64,000 nt of DNA. It comes from Chamaelirium japonicum. Its lineage: Eukaryota > Streptophyta > Magnoliopsida > Liliales > Melanthiaceae. The stretch covers positions 26,848,885 to 26,912,884 of the forward strand of contig OX393557.1 in NCBI GenBank assembly GCA_947650365.1. The letters run 5' to 3'. Positions 22,863 to 34,598 of the stretch are shown in pieces. Below the pieces are notes generated by a model, which did not search any database, was not told the origin of the DNA, and saw nothing but the letters and a program-made list of their open reading frames with translations. The number at the start of each line of letters is the position of its first letter. Position 1 is the stretch's first letter. Position numbers and translations under genes: made by a program.

Positions 22863-24313
22863 TGATGCAATACGATGCAATGAAGTAAATGTTTATTAAT
22901 TAATTGAGCAGGCAGGGCTTTCTACTAAGTATGATGCCGCACGAGAAATCAAATCAAACAAATAACGCAGGCAGATACGATGAGAACTACTGTACTAGTG
23001 CCAGTCACTTTCAGTATCAGACGATAAAGCAATCCGAGTAGTCCTATTGCAATGTTTAGATTAATAGCACTACAGGCAGGTAATCGCTCAATCTCACAAT
23101 GGGGAACACAGCTGGCAACGATAATAAACTAGATAACCGATTTGGTGAGACACGAGAATACCTGGTCGCAGAGGGAATTCCGGCACAGGCACGTATGCCT
23201 CCACGCTTCCTCTTCCGACTCGCGGGAGGGGAAGTCGATGTCGAGGCCCCTTCGTAGATCCCTCCACGCTCTCTCCTTCCGATGCGGGAGGGGAGAGCCG
23301 TTGTCGAGGCACCCTTCCTTGTCTTCGATCCCACCCAATGGTGGATTGGGCCAGATCCAATCGGAACAGATTACGCAAGAGGCCGAGGGGAATGGATCGG
23401 CCAATGTGGGGGAAAAGAGAGGTTCGGGCAGCAGGGCTGGGGTTCGGGTTGGCTGGGATATGGGACCGGCGGCAGGGCTAGGGGAAGAGAAGGGGAGGGG
23501 GCGGATGGGCTGAGGGTCGGGGTGGCAGCGGCCGGGGACGAGGGAGGGGCCGGTGGAGCTTGGGGGTCCGGATGGCAGCAGCAATAAGAGGGTTGGGGGC
23601 GGATGAGGCTGGGGTCCGGGCGGCAGCAGCAGCACAAGGGAATGGGGTTGGGGGGTCCGGACGGCAGCAGCACAAGGGGAGGGGGCAGGGGTCCGGACGG
23701 CAGCAGCACAAGGGGATGGGGTTGGGGTCCGGACGGCAGCAGCAGCCAAGGGAATGGGGTTGGGGGTCCGGACGGCAGCAGCACAAGGGAGGGGGCTGGG
23801 GTCCGGACGGCAGCAGCACAAGGAAGAGAGGATGAGGGGCCGGCGGTTAGGTGAGGGAGGGAAGGTGGGCTGGGGTGTAGGCAGCGGCAACAAGGGGGAG
23901 AAAAGGGCGGCGGCTAGACGAGGGAGAGGTAAAGGGGAAATTTAGGGTTTCCAGTTTAGGGTTTCACACGCCTAATACTGGACCTAGGGTTTCACACGCA
24001 TAGGTTCGGGTTCGGGGTTTCACACGCCTCGCCCTGATTTCGCTCAACACGCATGTGGAGGAAACATAAAATTTTATTAATTCATCAGTTCCCATTACAT
24101 GTCCAGGGGCAGGCCTATATAAAGGCTGCGATAAACAGAAGAAAATCCCTGACAACTGAGGTGGGACTAAATAACATAACACAAAGCAAAACAAATAAAT
24201 AACGACTACACGATCATCATCAACGGTGCTGGCTGTCTGATCACAGCCACAAGCTCAGGTGGCGCCTCCTGCGCTGGTACACGCGCCAGGGACGCTGCTC
24301 GATGTCCTCATCA
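22863..24313 (-). repeat. Chromodomain Gypsy 3' LTR
   Basis: 1451-bp LTR. It contains a tandem GC-rich zone with the repeated word GTCCGGACGGCAGCAGCACA (about 23570-23830), repeated TTTCACACGCCT words near 23960-24030, and a TATATAA-like site near 24117. Long Pro-rich or Gly-rich frames on both strands are products of the GC-rich zone. Confidence 0.95.
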
Positions 24314-26619
24314 TTCTCCCGGGGTGGGAGAGAGCTCGACTCCGTCGAGTAAGGCTCCGTGCGGCTTTCGTATAGCTCCAGCAAGTCCGGGTCAAGCCGT
24401 TGTAGTTCTTCTCGTTCCATCCACGTATCCTCAGATGGGGGTTTTCCGCTCCAGCGAATCAGGTACCTCCGAGTTCCACCGTCTTTACCAGAGACGATCT
24501 CGTCATCTAGAATTTTATCGATGCCGTTTGCTGTGGGATATGGGATATTTTGGGGAAGTGGAGGTAACGGGCTGCTCTCAGAAACAGGATCTAGGGTAGG
24601 CTCTACCAGAGGGTTACTAGGGTTGAAATTTGGGCCTTTGTAGGCCACTAGATCTTCAACATTGAAGGTCGGACTAATGCCAAAACCCTCAGGGAGGTCA
24701 ATGACATAGGCGTTGTCATTTATCTTCTTTAATATCCGGAAGGGGCCGGCACTGCGTGCATGTAGTTTCTTAACGGTCCCTGGTGGGAACCGTTCCGGGC
24801 GGAGCCGGACCATCACATAATCCCCTATGTTAAAAGTTTGAGCTCGTTTTCGGGTGTCGGCTCGTAATTTGTAGTCAGCATTGCTCTGCTCAATTTTGTT
24901 ACTGATTTCTTTGTGTAATTCATGCATATGTGATGCAAATGCAGATGCAGACTCAGAGACTCTATGATGACTAGCCATGGGAATGAGATCTATGGGTTGT
25001 CTAGGTTTAAAACCATGGACAATTTCATGTGGACTCATGCCAGTAGTTCTATTAACAGAAGAATTGTATGCAAACTCAGCTATTGACAGTTTCAGATCCC
25101 AACTCCCAACGTGTTCACCCACTAACGTTCGCAGAAGGTTCCCCAAGCTCCTATTGACAACTTCAGTCTGGTCATTGGTCTGGGAGTGGAAGGTAGTGGA
25201 GAACTGGAGCCTAATGCCCAGCTTGTGCCATGGGATTTTCCAACAAAAACTGGTGATCTTGACATCCTTGTTGGGCATGATTTCAGGCAATCCGTGTAAC
25301 TTTATGACGCCGTCGGACGTCTCGGAACAAGGGAGGGAATGGGTCACCTCAGAAAATCGGTCTACGAAGATTAGGACCGAATCGTGCTCCTTGAAAATCC
25401 TTTTAGCTAGAGTTGATTGCTGTTCGGCCTGACTACTCTTAGGTTGGCAGGGACCCAGTTTGACCTTTTTGTCCTTGGGTTGAGACAGGGCGCACCTAAC
25501 AACTGACTTGGAGGGAGATGACATTGGTTTAAGGGAAGTCACGATGGCTTCGTCATCATCATCAAAGTCTCCATCTTCTTCTTCAGCTTGATAGACGAAT
25601 TCTGCCTCTTTAGCCTCTTTCACTTCAATGAGATTGCCATCAATGATGTTGACTTTGACATGGCTTGCACAGTTTGCGGCCACATGTCCGTAGCCTTGGC
25701 ATTTACAACACGTGATGAGAGGACTAACTTTGGAGAAGTCGTTCTCAGGGATCTTGTCATGGTTGTCTCTCTCATTGCTTCTACTGGTGGAGTCGGCTCT
25801 TGGTTGGGATTCGTTGGGGTAGGGCCGACTTAGGTAGCTATCCGAGAAAGGCCGAGGGACTTTGCTTCGGGAATCTTGATCCCGATGGAAATGGTTGGAC
25901 CTAATGCTATCGAGGTTCTGAACTAAGGCATAGGCTCTTTCCAACACTGTAACATCTCGGGCAAGGAGCTCACTTCTCAGGTCTTCTCTCAAACCTGATC
26001 GAAAACGTGCCAGGACCTGGGCAGGGGTTTCTGTTCTGAGGACATTGCAGCGAGTTAGGAACTCGTCGAATTTGGTGACATAGTCCCTGGCTGATTTGTT
26101 GCCTTGGGTGAATTGGTGCCACTGGTCCAATAGGTGGGCTCGATATGATGGGGGCACATACCTGCCTTTTAGCTCATTCTTCATGGCGACCCAAATATCA
26201 ATGGGGTCCTGAGTTTTGGCGGCTCTCAAGGCTTCTAAATTAGTCCAGTATTGGCTGGCGGGTCCACTAAGCTTCATGGCAGCGAATTGCACTTTTCGCG
26301 GTTCGGTTAAAGGGTACCAGGCAAAGTATCGGTCCATGGACTGGAGCCAGTCCAAAAAGAATTGGGGATCGTGCCTGCCATCGAAAGAAGACACCTCTAA
26401 CCTGATGCTCCGGGGATACTGTTTACCCGGATTTTGATTGTTCTGCCAAGGTGGCCGAAAATCTTGAGTGCCTAGGGGTGGTGGAGCCAGCGGTGGAGCT
26501 TGGTCCAAACGGTCAAAACGGCCATTGGTGTCACGCTGACAAGCGGTGAGGTTCTGGTTCATAGTTGCTATTCCTTGGGCTAACTCGGCAAGTGCCCTAG
26601 TTAAGACATCAGGATCCAT
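24241..26619 (-). CDS. Gag-integrase-chromodomain fusion protein (792 aa)
   Basis: The frame is intact from ATG at 26619 to a stop inside the 3' LTR at 24241. Residues about 70-245 match the Ty3/Gypsy retrotransposon gag domain, and residues 304-317 form a CCHC knuckle (CCKCQGYGHVAANC). From about 405 the protein passes straight into the integrase core. Asp420 is present in FVDRF. The second catalytic aspartate of the Ser-Asp motif reads Pro449-Asn450. Glu486 is kept in QTEVVNRSL, 36 residues on. About ten residues are missing before LHGLP. The integrase zinc finger, protease, reverse transcriptase and RNase H are absent. A GPF-type tail lies near 622-645 and a chromodomain at about 697-745 (RRYLIRWSGKPPSEDTW). 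It probably packages RNA and binds chromatin, but cannot be a complete integrase. Confidence 0.93.
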   Translation of the reverse strand: MDPDVLTRALAELAQGIATMNQNLTACQRDTNGRFDRLDQAPPLAPPPLGTQDFRPPWQNNQNPGKQYPRSIRLEVSSFDGRHDPQFFLDWLQSMDRYFAWYPLTEPRKVQFAAMKLSGPASQYWTNLEALRAAKTQDPIDIWVAMKNELKGRYVPPSYRAHLLDQWHQFTQGNKSARDYVTKFDEFLTRCNVLRTETPAQVLARFRSGLREDLRSELLARDVTVLERAYALVQNLDSIRSNHFHRDQDSRSKVPRPFSDSYLSRPYPNESQPRADSTSRSNERDNHDKIPENDFSKVSPLITCCKCQGYGHVAANCASHVKVNIIDGNLIEVKEAKEAEFVYQAEEEDGDFDDDDEAIVTSLKPMSSPSKSVVRCALSQPKDKKVKLGPCQPKSSQAEQQSTLAKRIFKEHDSVLIFVDRFSEVTHSLPCSETSDGVIKLHGLPEIMPNKDVKITSFCWKIPWHKLGIRLQFSTTFHSQTNDQTEVVNRSLGNLLRTLVGEHVGSWDLKLSIAEFAYNSSVNRTTGMSPHEIVHGFKPRQPIDLIPMASHHRVSESASAFASHMHELHKEISNKIEQSNADYKLRADTRKRAQTFNIGDYVMVRLRPERFPPGTVKKLHARSAGPFRILKKINDNAYVIDLPEGFGISPTFNVEDLVAYKGPNFNPSNPLVEPTLDPVSESSPLPPLPQNIPYPTANGIDKILDDEIVSGKDGGTRRYLIRWSGKPPSEDTWMEREELQRLDPDLLELYESRTEPYSTESSSLPPRENDEDIEQRPWRVYQRRRRHLSLWL

Positions 26620-26809
26620 ATTGTCCGACTCACTCGACTCTCCTAACAGATAACTCTACGGGTTGGTATGCAAAGACAAACTCACAATATGATGCATGCT
26701 GATTTTTTTTATTTTTTTCATTAAACATGGCAATCAAATGTAATAACTAAAAGAAAATTTTCCTAGATGCAACTATGCAACACAACTGACAGTTCCTACC
26801 TACAACCAT

Positions 26810-26821
26810 GCTCTGATACCA
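26810..26821 (-). other. Chromodomain Gypsy primer-binding site
   Basis: The minus strand reads TGGTATCAGAGC three bases inside the 5' LTR, complementary to initiator methionine tRNA. Confidence 0.88.
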
Positions 26822-26824
26822 AAA

Positions 26825-28275
26825 TGATACAATACGATGCAATGAAGTAAATGTTTATTAATTAATTGAGCAGGCAGGGCTTTCTACTAAGTATGATGCC
26901 GCACGAGAAATCAAATCAAACAAATAACGCAGGCAGATACGATGAGAACTACTGTACTAGTGCCAGTCACTTTCAGTATCAGACGATAAAGCAATCCGAG
27001 TAGTCCTATTGCAATGTTTAGATTAATAGCACTACAGGCAGGTAATCGCTCAATCTCACAATGGGGAACACAGCTGGCAACGATAATAAACTAGATAACC
27101 GATTTGGTGAGACACGAGAATACCTGGTCGCAGAGGGAATTCCGGCACAGGCACGTATGCCTCCACGCTTCCTCTTCCGACTCGCGGGAGGGGAAGTCGA
27201 TGTCGAGGCCCCTTCGTAGATCCCTCCACGCTCTCTCCTTCCGATGCGGGAGGGGAGAGCCGTTGTCGAGGCACCCTTCCTTGTCTTCGATCCCACCCAA
27301 TGGTGGATTGGGCCAGATCCAATCGGAACAGATTACGCAAGAGGCCGAGGGGAATGGATCGGCCAATGTGGGGGAAAAGAGAGGTTCGGGCAGCAGGGCT
27401 GGGGTTCGGGTTGGCTGGGATATGGGACCGGCGGCAGGGCTAGGGGAAGAGAAGGGGAGGGGGCGGATGGGCTGAGGGTCGGGGTGGCAGCGGCCGGGGA
27501 CGAGGGAGGGGCCGGTGGAGCTTGGGGGTCCGGATGGCAGCAGCAATAAGAGGGTTGGGGGCGGATGAGGCTGGGGTCCGGGCGGCAGCAGCAGCACAAG
27601 GGAATGGGGTTGGGGGGTCCGGACGGCAGCAGCACAAGGGGAGGGGGCAGGGGTCCGGACGGCAGCAGCACAAGGGGATGGGGTTGGGGTCCGGACGGCA
27701 GCAGCAGCCAAGGGAATGGGGTTGGGGGTCCGAACGGCAGCAGCACAAGGGAGGGGGCTGGGGTCCGGACGGCAGCAGCACAAGGAAGAGAGGATGAGGG
27801 GCCGGCGGTTAGGTGAGGGAGGGAAGGTGGGCTGGGGTATAGGCAGCGGCAACAAGGGGGAGAAAAGGGCGGCGGCTAGACGAGGGAGAGGTAAAGGGGA
27901 AATTTAGGGTTTCCAGTTTAGGGTTTCACACGCCTAATACTGGACCTAGGGTTTCACACGCCTAGGTTCGGGTTCGGGGTTTCACACGCCTCGCCCTGAT
28001 TTCGCTCAACACGCATGTGGAGGAAACATAAAATTTTATTAATTCATCAGTTCCCATTACATGTCCAGGGGCAGGCCTATATAAAGGCTGCGATAAACAG
28101 AAGAAAATCCCTGACAACTGAGGTGGGACTAAATAACATAACACAAAGCAAAACAAATAAATAACGACTACACGATCATCATCAACGGTGCTGGCTGTCT
28201 GATCACAGCCACAAGCTCAGGTGGCGCCTCCTGCGCTGGTACACGCGCCAGGGACGCTGCTCGATGTCCTCATCA
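26825..28275 (-). repeat. Chromodomain Gypsy 5' LTR
   Basis: 1451-bp copy, nearly identical to 22863-24313. By eye I noted four differences: TGATAC for TGATGC at the edge, GTATAGG for GTGTAGG, CCGAACGG for CCGGACGG, and CGCCTAGG for CGCATAGG. Confidence 0.95.
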
Positions 28276-28410
28276 GGAATACTTCTCATTGAGGGACTAA
28301 GCCCAATATATATGTACAAGTACAACATAACCCAACCCGACTGTACATAGAACCCAACCTGACTGTACATAGAACCTGACCCATCTATACATTAACACTC
28401 CCCCTCAAAC

Positions 28411-31400
28411 TCACGGTGGATCATGAACCAAGAGTTTGCTGATAAAATGCTGGAAGCGAGCAATAGTCAGTAGCTTTGTGAGGAAGTTAGCAGTCTGCTC
28501 CATCGAGTGAATGAATGGTAGGGAGATGGTGTGGGCAAGAAACTCCTGGCGAACATAGTGACAATCGACCTCAATATGTTTGGTTCACTTATAAAAGACC
28601 GGGTTGCTAGCAATCTGAATAGCACTCCGATTATCGCAAAATAGAGGAGTAGGCTCGGAGATCACGATACCCAAGTCCAGAAGGTGACGGCGAAGCCAGA
28701 CAATCTCTGCGGTGGTGGAAGCCATAGCCCTGTATTCGACTTCTGTGCTGGAGCGAGTGACAAATTCTTGTTTCTTACTGCGCCAAGAGATGAGAGTCCC
28801 AAGGAACATACAATAACCGATAGTAGAACGGCGAGTAGTAATATCTCCAGTCTAATCTGCATCGGAGTAAGCATGCAGTACAAGCGAAGAGGTGGAGGGA
28901 AAAAGTAACGAACGAGTGATGGTGCCCTGTAGATAGCGAATAATCCGAAGAACCGCTACATAGTGAACAGAGCGAGGAGCCTGAGCGAACTGGCTGACAA
29001 TGCCAACGACATAAGCAATGTCGGGTTTATCATGGTGAGATAGGCGAGTATCCCAACCAGCCTCTGGTATTGGGAGACATCCTGGAGAGACTCACCATCT
29101 ATAAAAAAGAGCTTCAAATTAAGCTCCATGGGCGTGTTGGCAATACGAGAATCAATGAGAGCAGCATTAGTAAAGATATCGGAGATGTACTTTTGCTGGG
29201 AGATCAATAGTCCACGAGCTGACCGGGTAATCTCAAGACCAAGAAAGTATAGAAGAGGGCCCAAATCCTTCATCTCGAACTGACTCTGGAGATGACGCCA
29301 TGGTGGCATTGTCATTCTCGGTGATAATCATACATCCACATACAGAAGCAAAACGACAATACCCTGACTGGATGAGCGGGTGAACAGAGCATAGTCAGAG
29401 TATCTCTCGACAAACCTAGCTGCCAGAACTACACTGCGAAATCGCTCAAACCAGACATGTAGGGCCTGCTTAAGGCCATAAATGGCTCGGCGCAGACGAT
29501 AGACGTGGTCGGAAGGAATAGAGACGCTTGGCGGAGGAGCCATATACACCTCCTCTAAGAGGTCACCATGGAGAAAGACATTAGTGACATCCATATGATG
29601 GAGAGGCTACTCTCGAGCAGTTGCCATAGCTAAAAGGGTGCGAACGGTGGTCATCCGAGTAACTTGAGCAAACATCTCCTCGTAGTCAATCCCATACTTT
29701 AGGGAGAAGCCACGAGCAACAAGGCGAGACTTATGCCGCTCAATGGAACCATTAGATTGAGTCTTGACCTTAAAGATCCATTTGCAGTTGACAGGCATCA
29801 CGCCATAGGGACAAGGAACCAAGTCCCACGTCTGAGTTCGCTGAAATGCCTCAAGCTCCACTGTCATAGCTTATCGCCACTTTAGGTGCAAAACTGCCTC
29901 ACGGTATGACTTGGGCTCCTGGTGGGAGTGGAGAGCAGTGAGAAAAGCCTGATATGATAAAGAATAGGAAGCAATAGTGGAGTGTCCAGAGGTGTCACGA
30001 GAGGTAGGGGTAAAAGCAGAGTAACCAAACCTCTCAGGAGAGTAGTCATATCTGTCAAGAGAGTGATGTTTGCGCGTAGGGTAGCGCCAAACAGGACCAG
30101 GATCCATGGCCGAAGAGGTGAGAGCAGCTGCAGGCAAAGGAGCACCAGTGGAGACAGTCTCGGTGGGAGGGACTGTGGAGCGACGAACGTAGACACACGT
30201 GATAGGTGGTAGTGGTGGTGGTAGAGGTGACGGGGGAGACGAGGTAGGGGGAGGTGGCTGGGGAGACGGGGGAGGGGAGGGGGGTGGTGGTGGAGGTGGT
30301 AGAGACGGGGGAGGTGGAAGTGAGGAATATAGGGAAGGGCATAGCCGTGGGCGTGGGAGCAGGATACAAAGGTAGGAAGGGGATGGTGAAAGAGGGTGGA
30401 TGCGTAGAGAGTGGCACGGGGGGTAAGGAATGATTCTGGATCTTAGTGGAAAAGTATAGGATATCCTCAACAAAGGAGACGTGACGAGGGACACGATTCT
30501 AGCGAGCCAAAGGATCATATCACATATAACCCTTGTGCTCCCGATTGAGCCTCAAGTGAACACACCTAAAAGATCTATCAGAGAGTTTGGTGCGCTCATG
30601 GAAATGAAGGAGGATGAAACACGTGCACCCAAAGGTACGAAGAAGAGAGTAGTTAGGGGATGTTGATTAAAGCCATTCGTATGGTGTAAGACCAGAGAGA
30701 GTAGAGAGCGGAGTGATATTGATAAGGTGAATGACAGTCAGAACAGCCACAACCCAGTAGGAATGTGGAACAGAAGCAGACAGAAGTAGAGATTGCGCTG
30801 TCTCAAGGACATTGCGAAGTTTGTGCTCGGCAACACCGTTCTGTTCATAGGTGTGAGAGCATGACTGTTGGTGAAGAGTGTCGTGGGTCTGAAGAATCTC
30901 ACGCATCTCAGAGAAGAGATACTCCTGGGCATAGTCAGACCGAAAGGGCTTAATGCACCAACCAAGCTGGGTATAAACCATAGTAGTGAAGTTTTTGTAA
31001 ATATGAGGAATCTCGGAGTAACGACGCATGAGATAGACCCAAGTGCAGTGGGAGTAATCATCTATGAAGCTCACATAATACAAAAAACTAGTAAATGAGG
31101 CAACTAGAGCAGGACCCCACATGTCAGAGTGCACGAGTTCAAAAGGAGAGTTGGAATGGGAAGCACTAGCAGAAAAAGGAAGGGTAAGGTGCTTTGCTAA
31201 TCGATAACCAGTGCAAACAGAGAGGGGGAGGACATCCGACCCAAAGCGCCAGAGCGATAAATGCTTTGGAGTCGATCACTGGATATGTGACCTAACCTTC
31301 TGTGCCACAAGTCGACATCAGAGATGACAGACATAGTTGACGGAGTAGAAGGAGTAGAAGTGGGAAGCTGAAGGTGATCCAACTGATAGAGTCCCCCTGC

Positions 31401-32309
31401 TCTACAACTCAGCCCAACTCTCTGACCCGTCCACGGATTCTGCACAGAACAAGAGGAAGAAGTAAAGGTAACGGTCAGGCCCGAGTCACAAATAGAACTA
31501 ACATATATTAAATTTATGTTTAAGAGGGGAGCATGGTGAACACGAGGCAAGATCAGGCGACCATTGGGATCGGAGGCAGGAGTGATGGATCCATACTGCG
31601 AAATGGGTACACAAGTCCCGTCAGCAGTGCGGACTCCTAGGTGGGTGGTAGCAGGACTACAATCTGTGAGTACGGAAGAGTCGAAGGTAAGGTGGCAGGA
31701 GGCACCCGAGTTGAAGATCCATGGAGCAGTAGTACTAGAAGTGGCAGATAGGCTGTGATATGTCGAAGAGCTAGTGAAGGCGAGATACCAAAAAAGTAAA
31801 CTCCTTAAGACGCTGAAGACGGTCGGTGTAAGACCAAGGTTGAGCAGGAGTGGTGATAGGCAATGCCGGAGTAGTAAGATCAGCGACAGCAGCAGTACTG
31901 CCATTATTGCGGAGGGGACCCTAATTATGTCCACGGTTGACAGACATGACAGAGAGATGTGGCTCGAGAACACTGTCAAAACGAAGAGACGGAGGAACTC
32001 GACGATCAACCACTGTGTGCAGGCAGTACGGGAGCCGAGAGATGCTGCAGAAAACCATAGAAATAGTCCCAAAGCTGTTTCGCTGGGAGAGAGAGGAGGG
32101 TGCGAGGCCCACTGACGCAAGGTCGGCGCAGTGCAGTCTGAGAGGTCCGGCACAGGGGAGGGCCTGGGCGATCCGGCACAAGGGAGGCGGGCAGTCTGGC
32201 ACAGGTGTAGACACAGGGGAGGCGCGGGCAGGCCGAGGGGGGACTGCAAGTGGAGGGAAGGGCCAAGGAGGTGATGCGGGTGGATGGGAGGGCCGGAGAG
32301 GGGCAGCAA
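28411..32309 (-). pseudogene. pol: Copia-3 pol remnant, many shifts and stops
   Basis: Reading leftwards: a short N-terminal region, a protease with Ser-Gly-Ala-Ser-Cys-His near 31710, and pre-integrase LWHRRLGHISSDRLQ near 31270. Integrase follows at 30667-31134 (DDYSHCTWVYLM; EQNGVAEHKLRNVLETAQ), then a Pro-rich spacer. Reverse transcriptase is at about 28956-29867 (HKSRLVARGF; FLHGDLLEEVYMAPPP) and RNase H at 28585-28883. In the protease the usual Asp of Asp-Ser-Gly is replaced by Asn. The copy is more decayed than Copia-1 and Copia-2. Confidence 0.88.
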
Positions 32310-32518
32310 CAGGTGGAGGGGGGGCAGATTTGAAGGAGAGGCCGGGGAGGTGGCGGGTGAAGGAGAGGCCTGGGGAAGGGGGCTGCAGGTGGAGGACGGT
32401 GGTGGTTGGGGAGATCAGTGCCGGAGGGGAAGGCCGGAGGAGGATGAGACCGGTGCCGGAGGAGGAGGTGCCGTAGGAGTCACCTTCACCGCGGAGAATC
32501 CCTAGAGCTCTGATAACA

Positions 32519-32646
32519 TGATAGGAGATGACGGCTAGGATTTAGAAATAATTGAATACTTCTCATTGAGGGACCAATCCCAATATATATGTACAACATA
32601 ACCCGACCCGATTGTACATAGAACCCGACTCATCTATACTTTAACA
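32519..32646 (-). repeat. Copia-3 5' LTR
   Basis: 128-bp LTR of the TGTTAA family, followed outwards by the TATGT target copy. On the minus strand it ends CTATCA rather than CTAACA. Confidence 0.9.
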
Positions 32647-32651
32647 TATGT

Positions 32652-34598
32652 AATTAATAAATTCATTTTTTTGAAATATGAAGTTCCCTCTAATATGAAA
32701 TTTTTTTTGTAATAAAAAAATGAATAGCAAAACCAGGAATAGATAATTTAACCAAACATACTACTCTAACTCAAGGACAATGTGCAAAGTAGATCCTTTA
32801 TTACTGTAAGAGCACTATAACCCTTTACGAGATTCTCAAAAAAATAACTATAACCCTCTATGCCAGTGAGGTCAACCATGAAGGCCATTCTTGCTTAGGT
32901 AAACATATGATGGTAAATCATGTGAGGGCTTTGGTGGGCCACCAAAACAATGGTGGGTGTTAAGGAATAAACAATGTGCTTAAGGATGGAGCAAGTCGAA
33001 GCATTATTAGTAAGCTAGACAAGTGAGTCCCTGATCACAGCATGATGACACCAAGATGGTCCTAAGTCTAATTTTCTTTGAACTTGTGACCTATGTACTG
33101 ACTCTTAATATTCAACAAATGTATCATGATATACATTTTCACAAATGAGTATAGTTATCATTAATGAGAGAAAGGGAGAAATGTGGGAACATAGGAAAGC
33201 TTAAGATGATAAGCGTCTAAAATGCACAATATAATATAGTAAATCAATGCAATTTTAGTAGGTATAGAAATGAAATGTTCCCTTGGCAAAATAGATGTCG
33301 AGGGAAGCCGCAAGGTGGCCCTCTTTGTTAGTATGGGACATAATACAAACGAACGCAAAGATGGCAATATATCTTATAAATAAGGGTGGAAAGTTTGGTA
33401 AGGCACATAATGTTGAATGTATCAGAATGTTACATTCAATCCCTCATAAGATGGGCATCACAAAGAGTGGAATGCTGACATGAATGAATGGTAGAACTAT
33501 GAAGAATTGATTTAGAAGTACATCAAAAGTATTGAGATACATCATTGATGTTAGAGTGGTAGAGACCTTGGTGAGAAATAGTTCAAATTGGTGTGAAAAT
33601 ATCAAGAAAGAGTGGAAGACCTAAAACATCATGGATGAAAGTTATGTGAAAGGATCTGGAGAAAGAATAGAAGCTTTAATAATTAATAGGAAGCAATTCT
33701 TAAGAAGGTTTATTAACTCAACTAAAGATAGATGAAATAAGGCTTTTTCCTTTGAGAGAGGAAATATCTTCCAGTGGGAAGGGGGTTAGGTGCAACCTTA
33801 TATTAAATAAGAACTAAAACGAAGGTAGCAACAGAGTCGCAGAGGTACAGAAAAAACACAACTAAAAGAAAATTACAAGAAGAACCAAACCAATAAACCC
33901 CTCAAAACAAAACTATCAGTGGCTGAGAACCTCAAAAAACACCCAACAAAAAAGGAAAACTCTCCTTGGCATGATGATTCACTAGTTGCTTTGTCAAAAC
34001 CCCACAGCACTAAGGAGGTTCCTCGGATTTAGACTGAAAGAGCAGTGATCAAACGGTGAGGGTAATCTACGAAAGCTTGCCATTGGTGATGGATATGGCA
34101 ATTAATCATAACTTATTAGAGAAACAGGATTCATTAAAAGTGGCTCCAGATGGAGGAAAAAAGACGTGTTTGTTAGAGTATTGGTTATGAGTGCATGACA
34201 ATCTCATTATCTCACTTCTTAGCTCGTTATTATTGTAACACTACAAAACTCCTAAGAACTACATCACAAAAGGATTTGACTTGATTTATATAAGATTAAT
34301 ATGTTTTTATATTTATTTTAAGAGTACAAAATTGCTATGATCACACAGAATATCAATGCTCATATTTAGGCATGGCTAAGACCAAACTTCAAACAATTCA
34401 TCCCAAAAAAATTGATTTGATTTATAGAAGACAAAGATGAGAATGAACTTGCATTTCTGTTTCTATTTCACCTCAACTACAATAAGTTATAACTTAGTTG
34501 AATATACATGACTACCTTAATATCTAAATTGTCATATTTTACTTTGCTGCCTACAAATGATCTGGGCTGCTATATACCAAGATGAGCACAACACTTAC
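32652..34598. other. Intron 6, right part
   Basis: AT-rich intron sequence between Copia-3 and exon 6. Apart from the possible LINE remnant at 33580-33700, I recognise nothing in it. Confidence 0.6.
33580..33700 (+). pseudogene. Possible LINE reverse-transcriptase tail remnant
   Basis: A short stretch reads like KSGRPKTSWMKVM followed by a stop and KDLEKE. It resembles the RGRPKxTWxxxxxxDL pattern common near the end of plant LINE-type reverse transcriptases. It is short and broken, with no other domain nearby. The call rests on this pattern alone. Confidence 0.35.

Larger units (their letters stand above)
22863..28275 (-). mobile_element. Young chromodomain Gypsy element lacking protease, RT and RNase H
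   Basis: Two 1451-bp LTRs (22863-24313 and 26825-28275) begin TGATG and end CATCA. The target duplication GGAAT is perfect (22858-22862 and 28276-28280). The LTRs show only about four differences by eye, so the insertion is recent. The primer-binding site TGGTATCAGAGC lies on the minus strand at 26810-26821. The 2.5-kb interior holds a single intact frame that encodes Gag, the C-terminal part of integrase and a chromodomain. It is a non-autonomous chromovirus derivative, inserted in the 3' LTR of Copia-3. It needs polymerase functions from another copy to move. Confidence 0.95.
22824..32646 (-). mobile_element. Copia-3, LTR retrotransposon (minus strand) split by a nested Gypsy element
   Basis: The 5' LTR is 32519-32646. 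The 3' LTR is 22824-22862 plus 28281-28397, cut in two by the Gypsy element at 22863-28275. TATGT flanks both outer ends (22819-22823 and 32647-32651), which proves the two parts are one element. The primer site TGTTATCAGAGC is at 32507-32518 and a polypurine tract at 28398-28410. Like Copia-2 and Copia-4, it has no gag core domain. It lies in intron 6 on the same strand as the host gene. Confidence 0.93.

Noticed and set aside
23129-23893. 254-residue Pro-rich frame, repeated at 27091-27855
   Set aside because: Both lie inside the two LTRs of the Gypsy element and follow from GC-rich tandem words. No domain is present.
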